Source: Gordionus sp. m RMFG-2023
Lineage: Eukaryota > Nematomorpha > Gordioida > Chordodea > Parachordodidae
Length of the DNA: 64,000 nt
Assembly (NCBI RefSeq): GCF_954871325.1
Contig: NC_088779.1
Coordinates: 23,918,869 to 23,982,868, forward strand
Direction: 5' to 3'
The position numbers were made by a program, and so were the translations under genes. Of this stretch, positions 1 through 12,689 are shown piece by piece. Numbering within the stretch: position 1 is the first letter of the stretch; every line of letters starts with the position of its first letter. Below the pieces are notes generated by a model that was not told the origin of the DNA, ran no database searches, and saw nothing but the letters and a program-made list of their open reading frames with translations.

Positions 1-316
1 TTGATGAAATCGGTAGGTGAACATATCGATTTGAGCTTGATGTATTCTTCGTCTGGTTTCTTGTGAAGGATCCTGCTTTTTCGATATCAGAGATCTGAGC
101 ATCGTTGAATATGTCTTCGAAACGACTTAGAAATCATCGCCATTACCTGTGTATGTTGGAAATTCAATATTAATATTAAAGTTATTATTTGAGGTCTGTT
201 TCATAATTTATAATTTACAATATCCTTGAATTTTTCTATTTTATAGTATTGGATTTTATAAAAATTTTAAGAAGTTAATTTATATTTAATATTTTAGAAA
301 ATTTTAATTTAGGATA
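1..316 (-). mobile_element. Ty3/Gypsy fragment, inverted leader and gag start
   Basis: This stretch is the reverse complement of about 3857-4173, the untranslated leader and gag start of the element further right. The window therefore opens inside a rearranged Gypsy locus in which one part is present twice in opposite orientations. It is a fossil piece and does not stand as a gene. The left limit lies outside the window. Confidence 0.85.
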
Positions 317-3260
317 AGAAGATTATGACAATACTATTCAAGAACTGATCAAACAATGTGAGTCAAAACTTAGCAAGAAACCAATACTACGCAATTATGT
401 CAAACTACATCTAAAACAAGGTGCTACACCGAAAATCATACCTCCCAGGCGTGTACCTTATTCAAGAATTGACTTGGTTACAAAAGAACTACAGAAGTGG
501 ATAAGCGACAAAATAATCGAACCTGTTGAAGAGGTAAGATGGGACAGTCCTCTCACTCCTGTTGTCAAGAGCGATGGTTCACTTCGGCTATGTGCTGACT
601 TCAAGAATACTATTAATCCTGCGTTAGAGGATTTCAAGTACCCAATTCCACGCATCAATGACCTTATAGCAAAGTTATCGAAAGGCAAGAAATTTACAAA
701 GATCGACTTTAAAAATGCATTTCTTCAAGTTCCAATACACAAAGAATCAAGAGATTTTCTCACTATTTCAACTCATAAAGGCTATTTCAGGTTTATAGGA
801 CTTCCGTTTGGATTAAAAACTTCGTCAGCAATATTTCAACAAACTATGGACAATATTTTCGGGAACATGAAAGACGTCGTGTTTTATATTGATGACTTAT
901 TGATAACTGGGGAGGACGATGAAACTCACGTGAACAACATAAAAATGGTATTTGACAAAATATCAAAGTATGGGCTTACACCAAACTTCACAAAAAGTAT
1001 ATTTTTGAAGAAAAAACTACGGTTTCTAGGTCACGATATAGATGACACTGAAATCCATCCGAACGCAGATAAAATAAAGGCTATTTCTAATATGCCGGAA
1101 CCTAAGACAAAAGAAGAGTTGGCAACTTTTTTGGGGATGGCGAGCTATTATCGAAAATTTCTGTGCAATTTTGCTGACATCGCCGATCCCTTATACAAAA
1201 TAGTAAATAAAGACAAGTGGTCATGGGATAGTACACATCAAGAAAGCTTTGATTACCTAAAAAAACTCATAAGCACTCCGCCTACGTTAAATTTTTATAA
1301 CCCGGATCTACCAGTGGGCATTGCAACTGATGCTTCAAAGAAAGGTCTAGGCGCAGTCTTATTTCATATTGAGGGTGATGGCAAAGAAAAACCCATCGCT
1401 TTCGCGTCAAGAGCACTATTAAAATCAGAGTTAAATTATACCAATATCGAAAGAGAAGCTTTGTCGGTAATTTACGCGGTTAAAAAATTCCAGGAGTATT
1501 TAATAGGCACAAGATTTGTAATAATTACCGACCACAAGCCACTCGTGTATATATTTACGAAGGGACTCAAGGACAATTCTTCCATATCAATGCGACTCCA
1601 AAAATGGAACTTGGCTATGGGAGCGCATGACTTTACGATAGTTCACAGACCCGGGAAACGAAATATTGTACCAGACTGTTTGTCCAGATTACCACTAATG
1701 AATACAGAAGAGATGGTACAAAAGTTAGATGACGAAATAATTGATGACAATTTTTGGGACACACCAATAAATTTTAAAAGAATAGTTAAAGAAACTAATA
1801 TTGATCAAGAACTAATGGAAATAATCAACGATATAAGGAATCATGAGCAGATAAAGAACAAAACGTATAAAAATATGGCATTGGAATTGAGTTTAATAAA
1901 AGGTTGCCTTTTTAAAGAGAATAGGATCATAATACCGAAAGGTATGAGAAAAGAGATTTGCAAGAGTTGCATAATGGGCATCTCGGTGCTGGAAAAACAA
2001 AATCATTAGAGAGAGAGTATCTGTGGTGGCCTGGTTTAAATGCAGAAATAGATCAGGAGGTAAAGAATTGCGATGCTTGCAATAAATACGCAGACAATCC
2101 TCATAATATTCAAAACCCATGGGAAACAGCTAGTGTTGTTAAACGGCTCGTTTTGAGCCTATTTTTCAAAACGGCTAACTCAATATTTTAGTCAGAAAAA
2201 TATTGCCTAAGCCTCGAGATTTCGATAATATATGTCTAAACCTCTGTTACTTCTATGAGAAAAATCTTCAGGCCTGCGTAATATTTTTCTGGATATAATA
2301 TTGAATTAGCCGTTTTTAAAAATCGGCTCAAAACGAGCCGTTTAACAACACTAGAAACAGCAACGAAAGTATTCGAGCGCGTACACATAGACTTTGCAGA
2401 GTTCAAAGATAATAATTTTATGGTATGTGTTAACGCCTTCAGCAAATTTCCTATTATTAGGAGAATGAGAAACACAACTACGGAATCAACGATTAAAGAA
2501 TTGATGAAAATAATAAGTTTATTTGGTATACCTAATAGAATAGTCAGTGATAATGGAACTAACTTTACCAGTAAATTATTTAAGAAATTTTGCGAAGATC
2601 ACGAAATCGAACACTTACTCACCGCACCTCACCACCAACAGTCCAATGGCCAATGTGAGCGTATGATTAGATCAATGAAAATGAATATGAAAAGGAATAT
2701 GGAAAATAATAATAAAATAGACGTAGACATAGCTCTAGAAAAGTTTCTTTTTAATTATCGTAATACACCCAACGCAACGACCAACAAAATACCAAGCGAA
2801 GTAATGTTCTCCAGAATGATTAGGACAAAATGGGAGTTGATAAAACTGAGGGATGAAAGAGATCATATACTAAATCGCAAGATATCAATAGATAGGGATA
2901 TAGAAATAGGAGACAGCATATGGTATAAAACTTTTAAGGATAATAATTGGGAAAAAGGTACAATAATGCGCAAAAACGGAAATTTGTTGTATGAGATAGA
3001 TACTGGGAACAAAATTATAAAAAGACACTTGGACCAAATAAAAAAAAGATCAACTAATGTTGAACCTTCTTCTAATGGTGCAACAGTTTTTAAAGCGAAT
3101 GTTAATAATAATGCATCACCTTATACATTGAATTTTAGAAGGGGAGGTGATGAACCAAGAAACCAAAATGTACAAGTGAATGATCAGAATCGCAACGTTC
3201 AAAGACCAGTTAGAAATAGTGTGTTGCCTAGAAAATTTGAAAATTTTATAATGAATTAAA
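317..3260 (+). mobile_element. Ty3/Gypsy pol region (RT, RNase H, integrase), broken fossil
   Basis: This is the pol region of an LTR retrotransposon of the Ty3/Gypsy family. In order one sees reverse transcriptase with the YIDD active-site box near 890-905, RNase H with a TDHKPL motif near 1530, the integrase zinc-binding H-H-C-C module near 1960-2090, the integrase catalytic core with a SDNGTNF motif near 2545-2570, and a basic C-terminal part to about 3259. Domain order RT-RNaseH-IN is the Gypsy order, not the Copia order. A 223-bp MITE sits inside the integrase region at 2131-2353. The element is broken and rearranged, but the protein motifs remain easy to read, so it is probably young. 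Confidence 0.93.
2131..2353. mobile_element. hAT-type MITE (TAGTGTTGTT family), full-length copy
   Basis: A 223-bp non-autonomous DNA element. Its ends are inverted repeats starting TAGTGTTGTTAAACGGCTCG, and it is flanked by a perfect 8-bp target duplication, gaaacagc, at 2123-2130 and 2354-2361. An 8-bp duplication is the mark of hAT transposition. It has no coding capacity, so it must have been moved by a transposase made elsewhere. It lies within the Gypsy integrase region and so inserted after that element. Related copies lie near 11641, 54837, 59815 and 63667. Confidence 0.93.
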
Positions 3261-3440
3261 TTTGATAATAAATTTTTTTTTCTCTTCCTTTATTAAAACA
3301 AAATTAATTTTTTTTGTGTGTGGAACTAAATTGATAAAACATACAACAAAAAAAGATCAACGAAGGGGTTAACGAGCAAGAATGACAAACGACAAAAATT
3401 ATAGACAGAGATCAAATAAGAAATAAAAAAAAGTGTGAAA

Positions 3441-3849
3441 TGTTAAACAGTGACACTCATGTATTTTATCTTAACTTTAAAAAATTGTTTTTTTTTTACA
3501 CCCTTAAGCTATTTATGGCGTAACTTAAAATATTTCAAATGTAATAAGAATTGTTTCTTTCTTTTTGTTAAAAACAACTTTTATATTTAAAAAAATCAAT
3601 TTGCTTATAAACTAATATTAAATTTTATATTTTATAAATCAATTTACTTAAAAAACGAATGTTCAATTTTATATTTTAACTTTAAAAAGATCAATTTATT
3701 ATAAACGACATTTAAATTAAATTGTCAATATATATAGGAAACTATTTTGAGTTATGTGATAATTATATTTTTTAAATTTAAATATCAATAAATTGACTTA
3801 AAAATTATATTCTTGAAGTCTGCACCATTAGAAATCTTTAGAAATTTCA
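3441..3849 (+). repeat. Gypsy LTR, forward copy
   Basis: A 409-bp long terminal repeat beginning TGTTAAACAGTGACA and ending TTTCA. It is followed at once by TGGTGGCAGC, which fits a tRNA primer-binding site and so places the element's leader and gag on the right. It matches 5480-5879 in the opposite orientation at roughly 97 percent by eye, which suggests recent activity. Confidence 0.8.
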
Positions 3850-5470
3850 TGGTGGCAGCTTATCCTAAATTAAAATTTTCTAAAATATTAAATATAAATT
3901 AACTTCTTAAAATTTTTATAAAATCCAATACTATAAAATAGAAAAATTCAAGGATATTGTAAATTATAAATTATGAAACAGACCTCAAATAATAACGTTA
4001 ATATTAATATTGAATTTCCAACATACACAGGTAATGGCGATGTTTTTCTAAGTCGTTTCGAAGACATATTCAACGATGCTCAGATCTCTGATATCGAAAA
4101 AGCAGGATCCTTCACAAGAAGACTACCAGACGAAGAATACATCAAGCTCAAATCGATATTTTCACCTACCGATTTCATCAATTCATCGATATTGATTGAA
4201 AAATTTAGGTTATTACACCCGAGGAAATCTACAAGTTCGAAATTGTTATTATTCAATGCAGCTGTACAAGGTAAAAGTGAAAGTTACATCAATTGGGTAA
4301 GTAGATTATGTATTTTACAAAGTGAATGTTCGTTAAGCGATAGTAGAGTCATTGAAAAGGTAAAAATTTCATCAAATAGCAGAAGTATCAGGCAGAAAAT
4401 TACGTTGAAAGAGAATATTACGTTAGCAGAAGTCTTTAGTTTAAATGATTTTGAGGAGACAGAATTAAAAGAAAATATAATAGCTAAAGTTGAAAACATT
4501 TCTTTAAGTGAAAAGACTGAAGAAGAAACAAGTGTAAAGCATTTGGAAAGACAAAGAGGCATGAAAGTTGAAGAAAACAAACAGGTGGTCAGATACGACG
4601 ATAGACATAATCCACGATCGAATAACGATAACAGACAACTATGGACTACGAGAAACAACAACTTTCAAAGAAATAATTATCAGAGAAATAATTACAACCC
4701 TAGACATCAGAACTATAATGCGGGTAACTATAATAACGTTAGGGCAAATTACCCAGGATTATACAATAATTCTTCGAGATATGATAATAGAGCTAGTTAT
4801 AATAAAAATGACTATAATAATAATAGATTTAATAATGATTATAATTACAGATATAACAGACATTATTCAAGATGTATTCAAAGATATAACGATAATCATA
4901 ATATTGGAAATCGAGGAACAAATCAAATGTGCAATTGTAAATATCATAACAACGACAATAATCAATCACGATATACAAATAAAGTAAACACTGTAAATAT
5001 AGAAGAGATAAAAGAAGATGATAATGACAAACTAGAAAGAAAAGAATATAATTTATACAATTTAGACATAAACAATATGGATGCCAATAATAATTACACA
5101 GCTAACGATGCTTATAAGGTCACGGTATATTTGAACGACATGCCTATTTTGATGCAGATTGATACCGGATCAAGGTATAGTATCCTACCGATGTATGTTG
5201 CAAAAGAGATTGGTATCAAAATATTAAATAAATCAGACACAAAATTAACTGGTTATGATGGGAGAACAATAAAGGTGTTAAGAACTGTCCAAGTAAAGGC
5301 GAAGTTCGAAGACAAAACCCAAACATTAGATGATTATGTTGTCCAGAGTGACAAGGTTCCACTTTTGGGTAGGACCTGGATAGCAGTCTTTAGAAATATA
5401 CTAGATAGATTTGTAAACTTAGTCGAAGAAGATTATGACAATACTATTCAAGAACTGATCAAACACACCG
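3850..5470 (+). mobile_element. Ty3/Gypsy leader, gag and protease region, fossil
   Basis: After the probable primer-binding site and a leader comes a gag-like reading frame from 3973. It has an N-terminal part with the pattern of Gypsy capsid proteins, then a stretch very rich in Asn, Tyr and Arg (about 4600-4990) likely to bind nucleic acid, and then a retropepsin-like aspartic protease with an IDTGS active-site motif near 5158-5172. This is the gag-protease part of the same family as the pol region at 317-3260, but the locus as a whole is rearranged and broken. Confidence 0.88.
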
Positions 5471-5479
5471 CTGCCACCA

Positions 5480-5879
5480 TGAAATTTCTAAAAATTTCTA
5501 ATGGTGCAGACTTCAAGAATATAATTTTTAGGTCAATTTATTGATATTTAAATTTAAAAAATATAATTATCACATAACTTAAAATAGTTTCCTATATATA
5601 TTGACAATTTAATTTAATGTAGTTTATAATAAATTGATCTTTTTAAAGTTAAAATATAAAATTGAACATTCGTTTTTTAAGTAAATTGATTTATAAAATT
5701 TAATATTAGTTTATAAGCAAATTGATTTTTTAAAATATAAAAGTTGTTTTTAACAAAAAGAAAGAAACAATTCTTATTACATTTGAAATATTTTAAGTTA
5801 CGCCATAAATAGCTTAAGGATGTAAAAAAAAACAATTTTTTAAAGTTAAGATAAAATACATGAATGTCACTGTTTAACA
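5480..5879 (-). repeat. Gypsy LTR, inverted copy
   Basis: A 400-bp reverse-complement copy of the LTR at 3441-3849, running from TGAAATTTC to GTTTAACA. LTRs in opposite orientation at one locus do not arise from a simple insertion. They point to a rearrangement, to autointegration, or to two copies lying side by side. Confidence 0.85.
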
Positions 5880-5913
5880 CCATCTAATATTTTACTCATA
5901 TGTTATACCATCT

Positions 5914-5990
5914 AGTGAAGATATTCAGGGTGATCCTCTGGGCTCCATATTATTTTGTATATTTATATTTGAAATTAAGGTTTTTTAGAC
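5914..5990 (+). pseudogene. Tiny reverse-transcriptase fragment
   Basis: A short frame reads QGDPLGSILFCIF, which resembles the conserved QGDPLGPLLF box of reverse transcriptases from non-LTR and related retroelements. Nothing recognisable surrounds it. It is likely a small relic, or possibly a chance match. Confidence 0.35.
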
Positions 5991-6360
5991 CCCTCTAGAG
6001 TATATACATTATTTTTTTCACAGGAATACTGAAGGGCTAATTCAATTTAAAACCTTTAATTTTCAAAATAAAATATTTAAATTTTAAATATTTAATTACT
6101 TTTTGGTAGATAATAATAGCATGCTCATATTCTTACAATACTCATAGATTATTTTAAATTTAAGAATATTTTGCTCAGCCCCGAAATGTAGTTAAAATCA
6201 AATATTTCCCTAGTGCGGTAAATAATAATAGCAGGCCGATTAAATATAAATCTGAGCAGAAATATCTATGCTCTGCATCGAGCCCACTCTAAAGCCGGCA
6301 TCGAGCCAACTTTCAGAACTAGAATATATAGTCTTCGAACTCCATTTTTTAACAATACTA
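5991..6360. mobile_element. Probable MITE remnant and AT-rich spacer
   Basis: The right end (TTTTTTAACAATACTA) resembles the TTTAACAACACTA terminus of the TAGTGTTGTT MITE family. A CGGTAAATAATAATAGCAGG stretch inside recurs near 34325 in another element of that type. The left end is not clear. From 6361 to the channel gene at 6764 I see only AT-rich DNA. Confidence 0.35.
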
Positions 6361-6763
6361 ACTATCACAAAGCCACTTTTTATACATTTTTACATTGACA
6401 AAATGGGTAACATAACACTTAAAATTTTTTAATAACTTATGATATTTTTCCCAAAAGGACTACTAATAATATTTTATACACATCACACATTTTAAATGGC
6501 AGGCATAAAAGAAGCAGAATGAATACAATATAATTTCTCATAACATAAATTATTCTTTCAATCCACTCTAATTTCATATGATAAGAACTTAGGGCAATAT
6601 GAAGAGAGAGGGAGGGCCAGTCCGCTGAAATTTATTGTACGATTAAATAATATTTATTTATTAATTATAATTTTAAATATATAATAAAAATATTGACGAA
6701 CAATAATGATTGTTAAATTAATTCAAAACTTAAATTAAGCTACTTTACTTTCATTCGGATAAA

Positions 6764-7673
6764 ATGTTTTATATAATATCAAATTTGAAGGAAATCAAAT
6801 TTTCCGAGGCTATACATCAAATAGTGGCTTCTCCTCTATTTTCCAAAATAATATTTTTTACCATAATTATTAATACGATAGAGCTAATATCAGATTCATT
6901 TGATACAATCAACGCTATAAGCGATTCGCCTCTCGCTATCATGAATAACATTTTCTTGGCATTTTATATTTTTGAAATGAGCGCCAAGTTGTATGTTTGG
7001 AAAAAGGAATTCTTTGAAGATCGTTGGAATACATTGGATTTGATAATTGTGAGCAGCAACTGTTTAGAGTACATTTATTCTACTATAGTAAGATATGCAA
7101 ATTTTATACCAAGTATTTACTTACCCAAAGCCATGGTTGCCATGAATGCTCTAAGGATAGTTAAAACCTTAAGGGTACTAAGGTTGTTAAAGTACATAAC
7201 TACTTTAAGAGTCGTAACTTCTGTATGTTTGGGATCTATGAAATCGCTCGGGGCTATATTTTCTCTCATGATACTTTTCGTCTACGTGTTCGCCGTCATT
7301 GGTGTCAGCTTATTCAAAAATCAAAATGAACACTTTAACGATTTGATTACCGCTTCTTATACCATATTTCAAATACTGACCCTGGATAATTGGTTTGCAG
7401 AATACGCTACTCTGTCTCATAACTCATCTGGGGGTATTTTTTTGTTCTTGGTAACGTGTATAATTGTAGAATACTTTGTGTTATTCAATCTTTTTATAGC
7501 AGTTTTGGCCGATAATTTTCAATATACTATAACTTTAGCCAAAGCAGAGAGGGAAAAAGAAGAAATAGAAAGGACAGTGAAAGAAGGAGAGATCCTGGAA
7601 AGTTATATAGAGGATATGGAAAATAAATTTGAATGGAATAGAGATTGTTTGCTTAAAGAATCCGAAAATGAAG
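6764..7673 (+). CDS. CATSPER1: CatSper-like gene, exon 1 (S1-S6 and pore)
   Basis: This exon encodes the entire membrane domain. It ends GAAAATGAAG followed by a gtaatt donor in phase 1. Without splicing the frame runs on for about 16 residues to a stop at 7721-7723. Confidence 0.85.
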
Positions 7674-9952
7674 GTAATTTTTTAAAATTAATAATAAATA
7701 TAATTTACAATAATACAAGGTAAGTTTAACCGACCACCAAAAATAATTTCCGGCTAATATATTATTTAAAATATTACTGTTTCGTTTCATGATTATATTA
7801 ATTTATATTTTATAATCATTCCTACCTCTTATTATATTTCAATTTACATTTATTTATCAAACTCATAGCAGAAATAAATGCGCAACTAATTTATTTTATG
7901 AATTAATATCGATTCCAAATTTTCCTTGGTGCCACACTTATCATCTGCCTTATTAAAATTTCCAACAAAATTATTTGAAATTTTTCATAACAAAGATAAA
8001 GTAAAATATACATTGAATAAAAATCAGAATCCTAGCCACCTTGACAAAGATATGAATGAAACCCATGCAATGAATGGGCAATTTAGTAGGCTTCAGGCTT
8101 TTATAAAAAGTAAATGTCTAACAACTATATGTGTGCACTGTGTTGCTCATTGAACTTGGGAGCTGATACCAACACCAAGCGCTGATGAAATCATTAAAGT
8201 AGCTTAGCCCCAAAGAAGATTGAATTTCATATTCAAAATTTAAAATATACTTCTTTATTATATTTTTTCCCCATAAATATTTTGTAAGTTTTATATACCC
8301 GCAATTATTCTTAATAATATTTTTTTGCATTTAATCTATATAATGTATATATCAAATTGTGAATGTTTAAGAAATTTATATTTTTTTTACAAAGTTCTTT
8401 TTTCGAGATATTAGTAACAAGTCCTAAATTTCTGGAACTTAAAATATTCTTGAATAACTCCTAGAAATTTTTTTTCTTCATTATACCCCCCCCCCTTTCC
8501 CCAATTCTTGTGGTGTTCATTTCATAGAATTTTCAAGTCTAACAAAATGTTTTTCTTCAACATAAGAGGTTAAATGTTTGCCTAGTCTATATTATCTCAG
8601 TTTATTTCAAGAGGGCTAAATTTAACACAGAGATGCAAATATTTATTTTCATTACTAAATGATATCAATCTATTTTGAAACTATGTATGTGAGAGAGTTG
8701 ATAATAGGGTCTTTTTATAAAATTGTTAAATGATATGTAGAGGATGTGGATGTTGGTAGTAATACAGATTCTCTGCTAAAAAATATCTGACGAACATATC
8801 TTAATAATAAAAAAAATAAGTGGAACTGGAATCTACATCCCATTCTGTTCTAAAATCATTATCTTCTTCAAAAAAAATTTATATCTTCGGTTTTACTTAA
8901 CTCAGTTTAAAAATAAATGGTTTTTTAAATTGATAAGATGTTAATTTCTTATTCCTCTAACTCGGGTGACAAATTGATTATTAAATAAATAATTGATTTA
9001 CATTTAAAATTCAATTATTTATAATAAAAAATAAATTATATGTGGTCTAAAGAATTTTTTTAAAAAATCAATAAATATAAAAAATTTAAACAATTTTTTT
9101 AAACCCCTTTGTAACATCATCAATTGATCATTTCCTGCCAATTCCTTAAAAAAAAAATTAAAAGCCTAGGCTACAAAATTAAAAAACTTTGTAAGCGATT
9201 AGAATTTTTTTTTAATATTAGACAATAAATTAAAATAGAATTTTTGAAATATAATATTTTTTTTGGGAACACAATTAACGAATCGTATTATATATATTTT
9301 TTAAATTTTCTTTTTAATTAAACAATTTTAACAAATTAAACATTCACACAAAAATTGCATATCATATTTTGTTTTATAATCTTAAACGACTAATTGATTA
9401 TTTTATTGTAAATGATAAACTAATAAAAAATACTCATTCCATTGTTAAAAGGGACAATTGTGGTTACTTAATAATAATAATAAAAAATAATACCTCCCTA
9501 CCCGAAAATTTTTTCTCAGTCCGGAACGCGAGGCGAACTTTCAGTCTTCGGATTGAATATGCCGTCCTCTATTACAAATATAATGATCATTGTATTTCTG
9601 TTGATAAGTTTAGTTAATATTTTTGGTTTTTCTTTTAAAAAAATATTGTCCAATCATAATATAAAAAAATTTGCTCTTCTATTTTTATTAAAAAAAAGTT
9701 AAAAAGATTGAAGAGACGAATGGAGCAAATGACGATTTAGATCATGCTATATCTACCTCCAACAACATATCTGACGCATACTTTGCTAAATTTCTTATGA
9801 CTTCCAGAGAGCGACTAAATCTGGAACTGTATATCAACGCCATCAAATCTCTTGATTATAATTATTATTTGCTGATGAATCAATTGGACACGATCAATAA
9901 ATTGGTGGAATCATCCAGTTTCAAATTGAATAATAAATCAAAAAAAGCTTAA
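6764..9952 (+). CDS. CATSPER1: CatSper-type sperm cation channel subunit, two exons
   Basis: CatSper subunits form a heterotetrameric, pH-sensitive Ca2+ channel in the sperm flagellum. Exon 1 is 6764-7673 and exon 2 is 9714-9952; the join keeps phase (GAA G + AG) and gives about 382 residues. The protein has six membrane segments: S1 near 26-42, S2 60-78, S3 89-105, a voltage sensor S4 at 130-150 with Arg or Lys about every third residue, S5 160-184 and S6 225-250. The pore carries TLDNW at 206-210, fitting the CatSper T/S-x-D/E-x-W filter. A charged helix after S6 and exon 2 may form the C-terminal coiled coil. The pore and the S6-tail pattern look most like CatSper1, but the long His-rich N terminus of mammalian CatSper1 is absent: the first Met lies just before S1. 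The paralogue assignment is less sure than the family. An upstream exon cannot be excluded. Confidence 0.78.
7674..9713 (+). other. CatSper-like gene intron
   Basis: A 2.04-kb AT-rich intron, GT-AG, ending ...gattgaag. It holds a hAT-type transposase scrap near 7926-8190, a C-run at about 8486, and otherwise low-complexity sequence. The alternative acceptor 11 bases earlier would bring an immediate stop, so the later one was chosen. Confidence 0.6.
7926..8190 (+). pseudogene. hAT-like (ZMYM/DUF4371-type) transposase scrap
   Basis: The frame includes MNGQFSRLQAFIKSK and then CVHCVAH, followed in a neighbouring frame by LNLGAD. This resembles the block in domesticated and wild hAT transposases where an Asn-Met-Ser-Gly stretch precedes a Cys-Ala-His-Leu-Asn-Leu motif. 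The frame changes at the end of the block (8152), with further stops downstream, so it is decayed. It lies in the intron of the CatSper-like gene. Confidence 0.45.
9714..9952 (+). CDS. CATSPER1: CatSper-like gene, exon 2 (C-terminal tail)
   Basis: This exon encodes 78 residues, rich in charged and Leu/Ile residues spaced as in a helix, and ends at a TAA at 9950-9952. It completes the split codon left by exon 1 and contains no stop in that frame. Confidence 0.6.
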
Positions 9953-12689
9953 AAAAGCCCTACCTATCTCATTACTCACAAGTTGATTCAAAAATCATAT
10001 TTGCGAAATCATAAACCGAATATTATAAAAGATTTTTTTTCAATTGTAAAAAAAAAATATGCCTAATAAATATTGATCACAAGTATTTTTTAAGTAGTCG
10101 CATTGTATATTTATTTTTTATTTCAACATCTATTTCTTCTAATTACTGTATTTCTTTCATGCTACCTTTTAATCATAATCGGGAGGCTATTATATACTAT
10201 ATTTCTGCCGATCTTTTCATAGAAAAGTTTTTAAAATGTTCACTAAGCTGTCCCAGATCAACCAGTCCTTAAATATATATTTAAAAGGCTTTAAGGGTGC
10301 AATTTTTCCCTAAGACCAAAAAATATATCGTGTGATTTTATATATAAATAGGCTAAATATATAATAATTTTAAGAAATGTAGGAATATAAGGTAAAAATT
10401 AATTGATAAAGATTTATTTATTTTATAGCTTATTATAATAATACAAAGCTTTCTAGCAAAGTTATCTTTGAGTTAAGATATAAATTCCCTTAAAAAAAAT
10501 TATTTTTAAAGAAATAAATTGTAGTTGGTATTGGTAATGAAAATTAAAGTTAAGAACAAATTATCACATTTAATTTAGTTTTTTATTTTCAAATTTTAAT
10601 GCTCACTTTCTTTTTTTTCCTATAATTTAATATTGATAGTTATATTAATCTTTTAAATAAAATGATATCTTAGGGGAGAAAAGATATTATAATTAAAAAT
10701 ATCAAAAAAATCTTCAAGTTCAGGTATGAAAATGTTTTGGCAGATTTTGCAAAAAAACATGGTTAATCAAGATTCGATTACCCAGGTTTTATTTCCAATT
10801 ACCCCAGGGTTATTCAGAATACCCCGACGTTATTACAGAAATAATTATTCCTTGCTAACTTATCACATATATATTGTAAGGTTTTTTTTTTATGATTCAT
10901 AATATTGTAGAATATTGTATGTATACTTATAATATTCATTATTTTGAAAACTTTCCACCTATCCATATAGCAGAAACAAAGTAAACAACGGATTTATCAT
11001 ATAACAAATATTTTCATGTAAGATTAAGAGGTAAATTAAATAACAGTAAAGATAATATTCATTTATAAAATAGGACTAAATTTTTGTGTATTATAAAAAT
11101 TTTAATTAATTTTCTATTATATGTCTTATTAGGATATTGAATCCATGGTGATTCCGAAATCTCTCAAGATTTTAAAATTTGTAAAAATCTGATCTGAACA
11201 GAAATGTATTACAGCATGTGTTAAATAACTAACCTTATCAATTTTAGGCAATTTTCGCAATAAACTTTTGTGTATTTTATTTAAAAATTTATACAAATAA
11301 TTAAAAAAATTGATATAAATTTATAATACCTCAAAAGTTATAGGCGCCAAAATTATATAAGAGTGTATAGATGCTCTATATATGTTGGAATACATTTCCT
11401 TATCTAATCTGATTTAAAGTTAAGGTCCTCAGTAAATAATTTAAAAATAAAAAGGCTTCTAATCTTGATGTATTCCATATCCAAATATGACACACACATT
11501 ATATCAATGTTTAATTTAATGAAATTATATATATAAAAGTCGAAATTTTATTTTAAAAGAAACGAATTTATTATTGAAATTTACGAAATCGAGTTTGGAC
11601 ATATAATATATTAATTATTTGAAAAATTCTATAACTTTGGACGTGTTATTTAAAAAAAAAAATTGTACAGGAAGATATTACGCAAGCCTGAAGGTTTTGT
11701 TCATAGAAGGGACAAAGGTCTAAACATATATTATCGAAATCTCGAGGCTTAGGCAACTGGCTTTAGCCGTTTTTAAAAATCGACTCAATACGATCCATGT
11801 AACAACACTAGATAGTGTAATTGTATACTATAAAAAAAAATAAGGTAAATTAATAAATTATTATAAATAAGATTCATTTATAAAATTGACAGTTTTTTTT
11901 GTATTAAAAAAAAATATCCTGGGAAATTACCGCGGGATGCACGCATTTCTTCTGGCAGTTTTATATAGCCAATTGAGATTGCTAAATAATATTTAATTTA
12001 AAAAAAAAAAATGTTCATATATAATTAAACCGCATTGTAAATAATTCAAATGAAAATATGATTTCAAAGGTTTAAGCTCTTATCTTAATATATATAAGAA
12101 TGAATAAATTCGATCAAAATGGTATAATTTCTTTTTTTGATTTCTAAATATAAATTTAAAAAAATATTGTATTTTTTTTTATATTATTGAGATAGATAAC
12201 TTTATTCTGTATAATTACAGAATATGTTACTGATAACGTGCATAATAAGACCAATACGTAAATGGCATAGGCGATGTGTGTAATATCTTACAAAATCATC
12301 AAATATTTATAGGGTAAAGGGTAAAGGGTAAAGTGGCCACACTTACTGCAATACATTTTTCGATAAATATAAATTTTTGCAAATTTAAAAAAACGCAATT
12401 AATTGAAGAGTTGTAAATAGCATAGTCCTTTAGTTAGGATATTTTCTGGCTATTACGTTAGTTTACTATAATTTCTTTTGCCGACGAACAGGTAAAAAAG
12501 ATAATATTTATATGGATATTTTAACCTTAAATAGTGGTTTATTTAGCTCTGTTAAATTTGATAAATTCGATAAAGAGAATTCAATATAGAGTTATTTATA
12601 TTAGGAAAGTCAGTTTTTGTTTAAAAGATGTAAGTCCGGCTGAATCTCAATTTAAGAAAATTTTTTTAAACATATTTTGTTAATAAAAA
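9953..12689. other. AT-rich intergenic DNA
   Basis: I found no gene here. It contains a decayed MITE near 11641-11810 and three copies of a 7-base GGGTAAA repeat near 12311-12333. The rest is homopolymer-rich AT sequence. Confidence 0.5.
11641..11810. mobile_element. Decayed hAT-type MITE (TAGTGTTGTT family)
   Basis: The middle contains ATCTCGAGGCTTAGGCAA and the right end reads GTAACAACACTA. Both match, in reversed orientation or at the terminus, the well-preserved copy at 2131-2353. The left end is diverged and no target duplication was recognised. Confidence 0.6.

Noticed and set aside
12311-12333. Telomere-like GGGTAAA repeats
   Set aside because: Only three units, interstitial, and the repeat is not a known telomere sequence.
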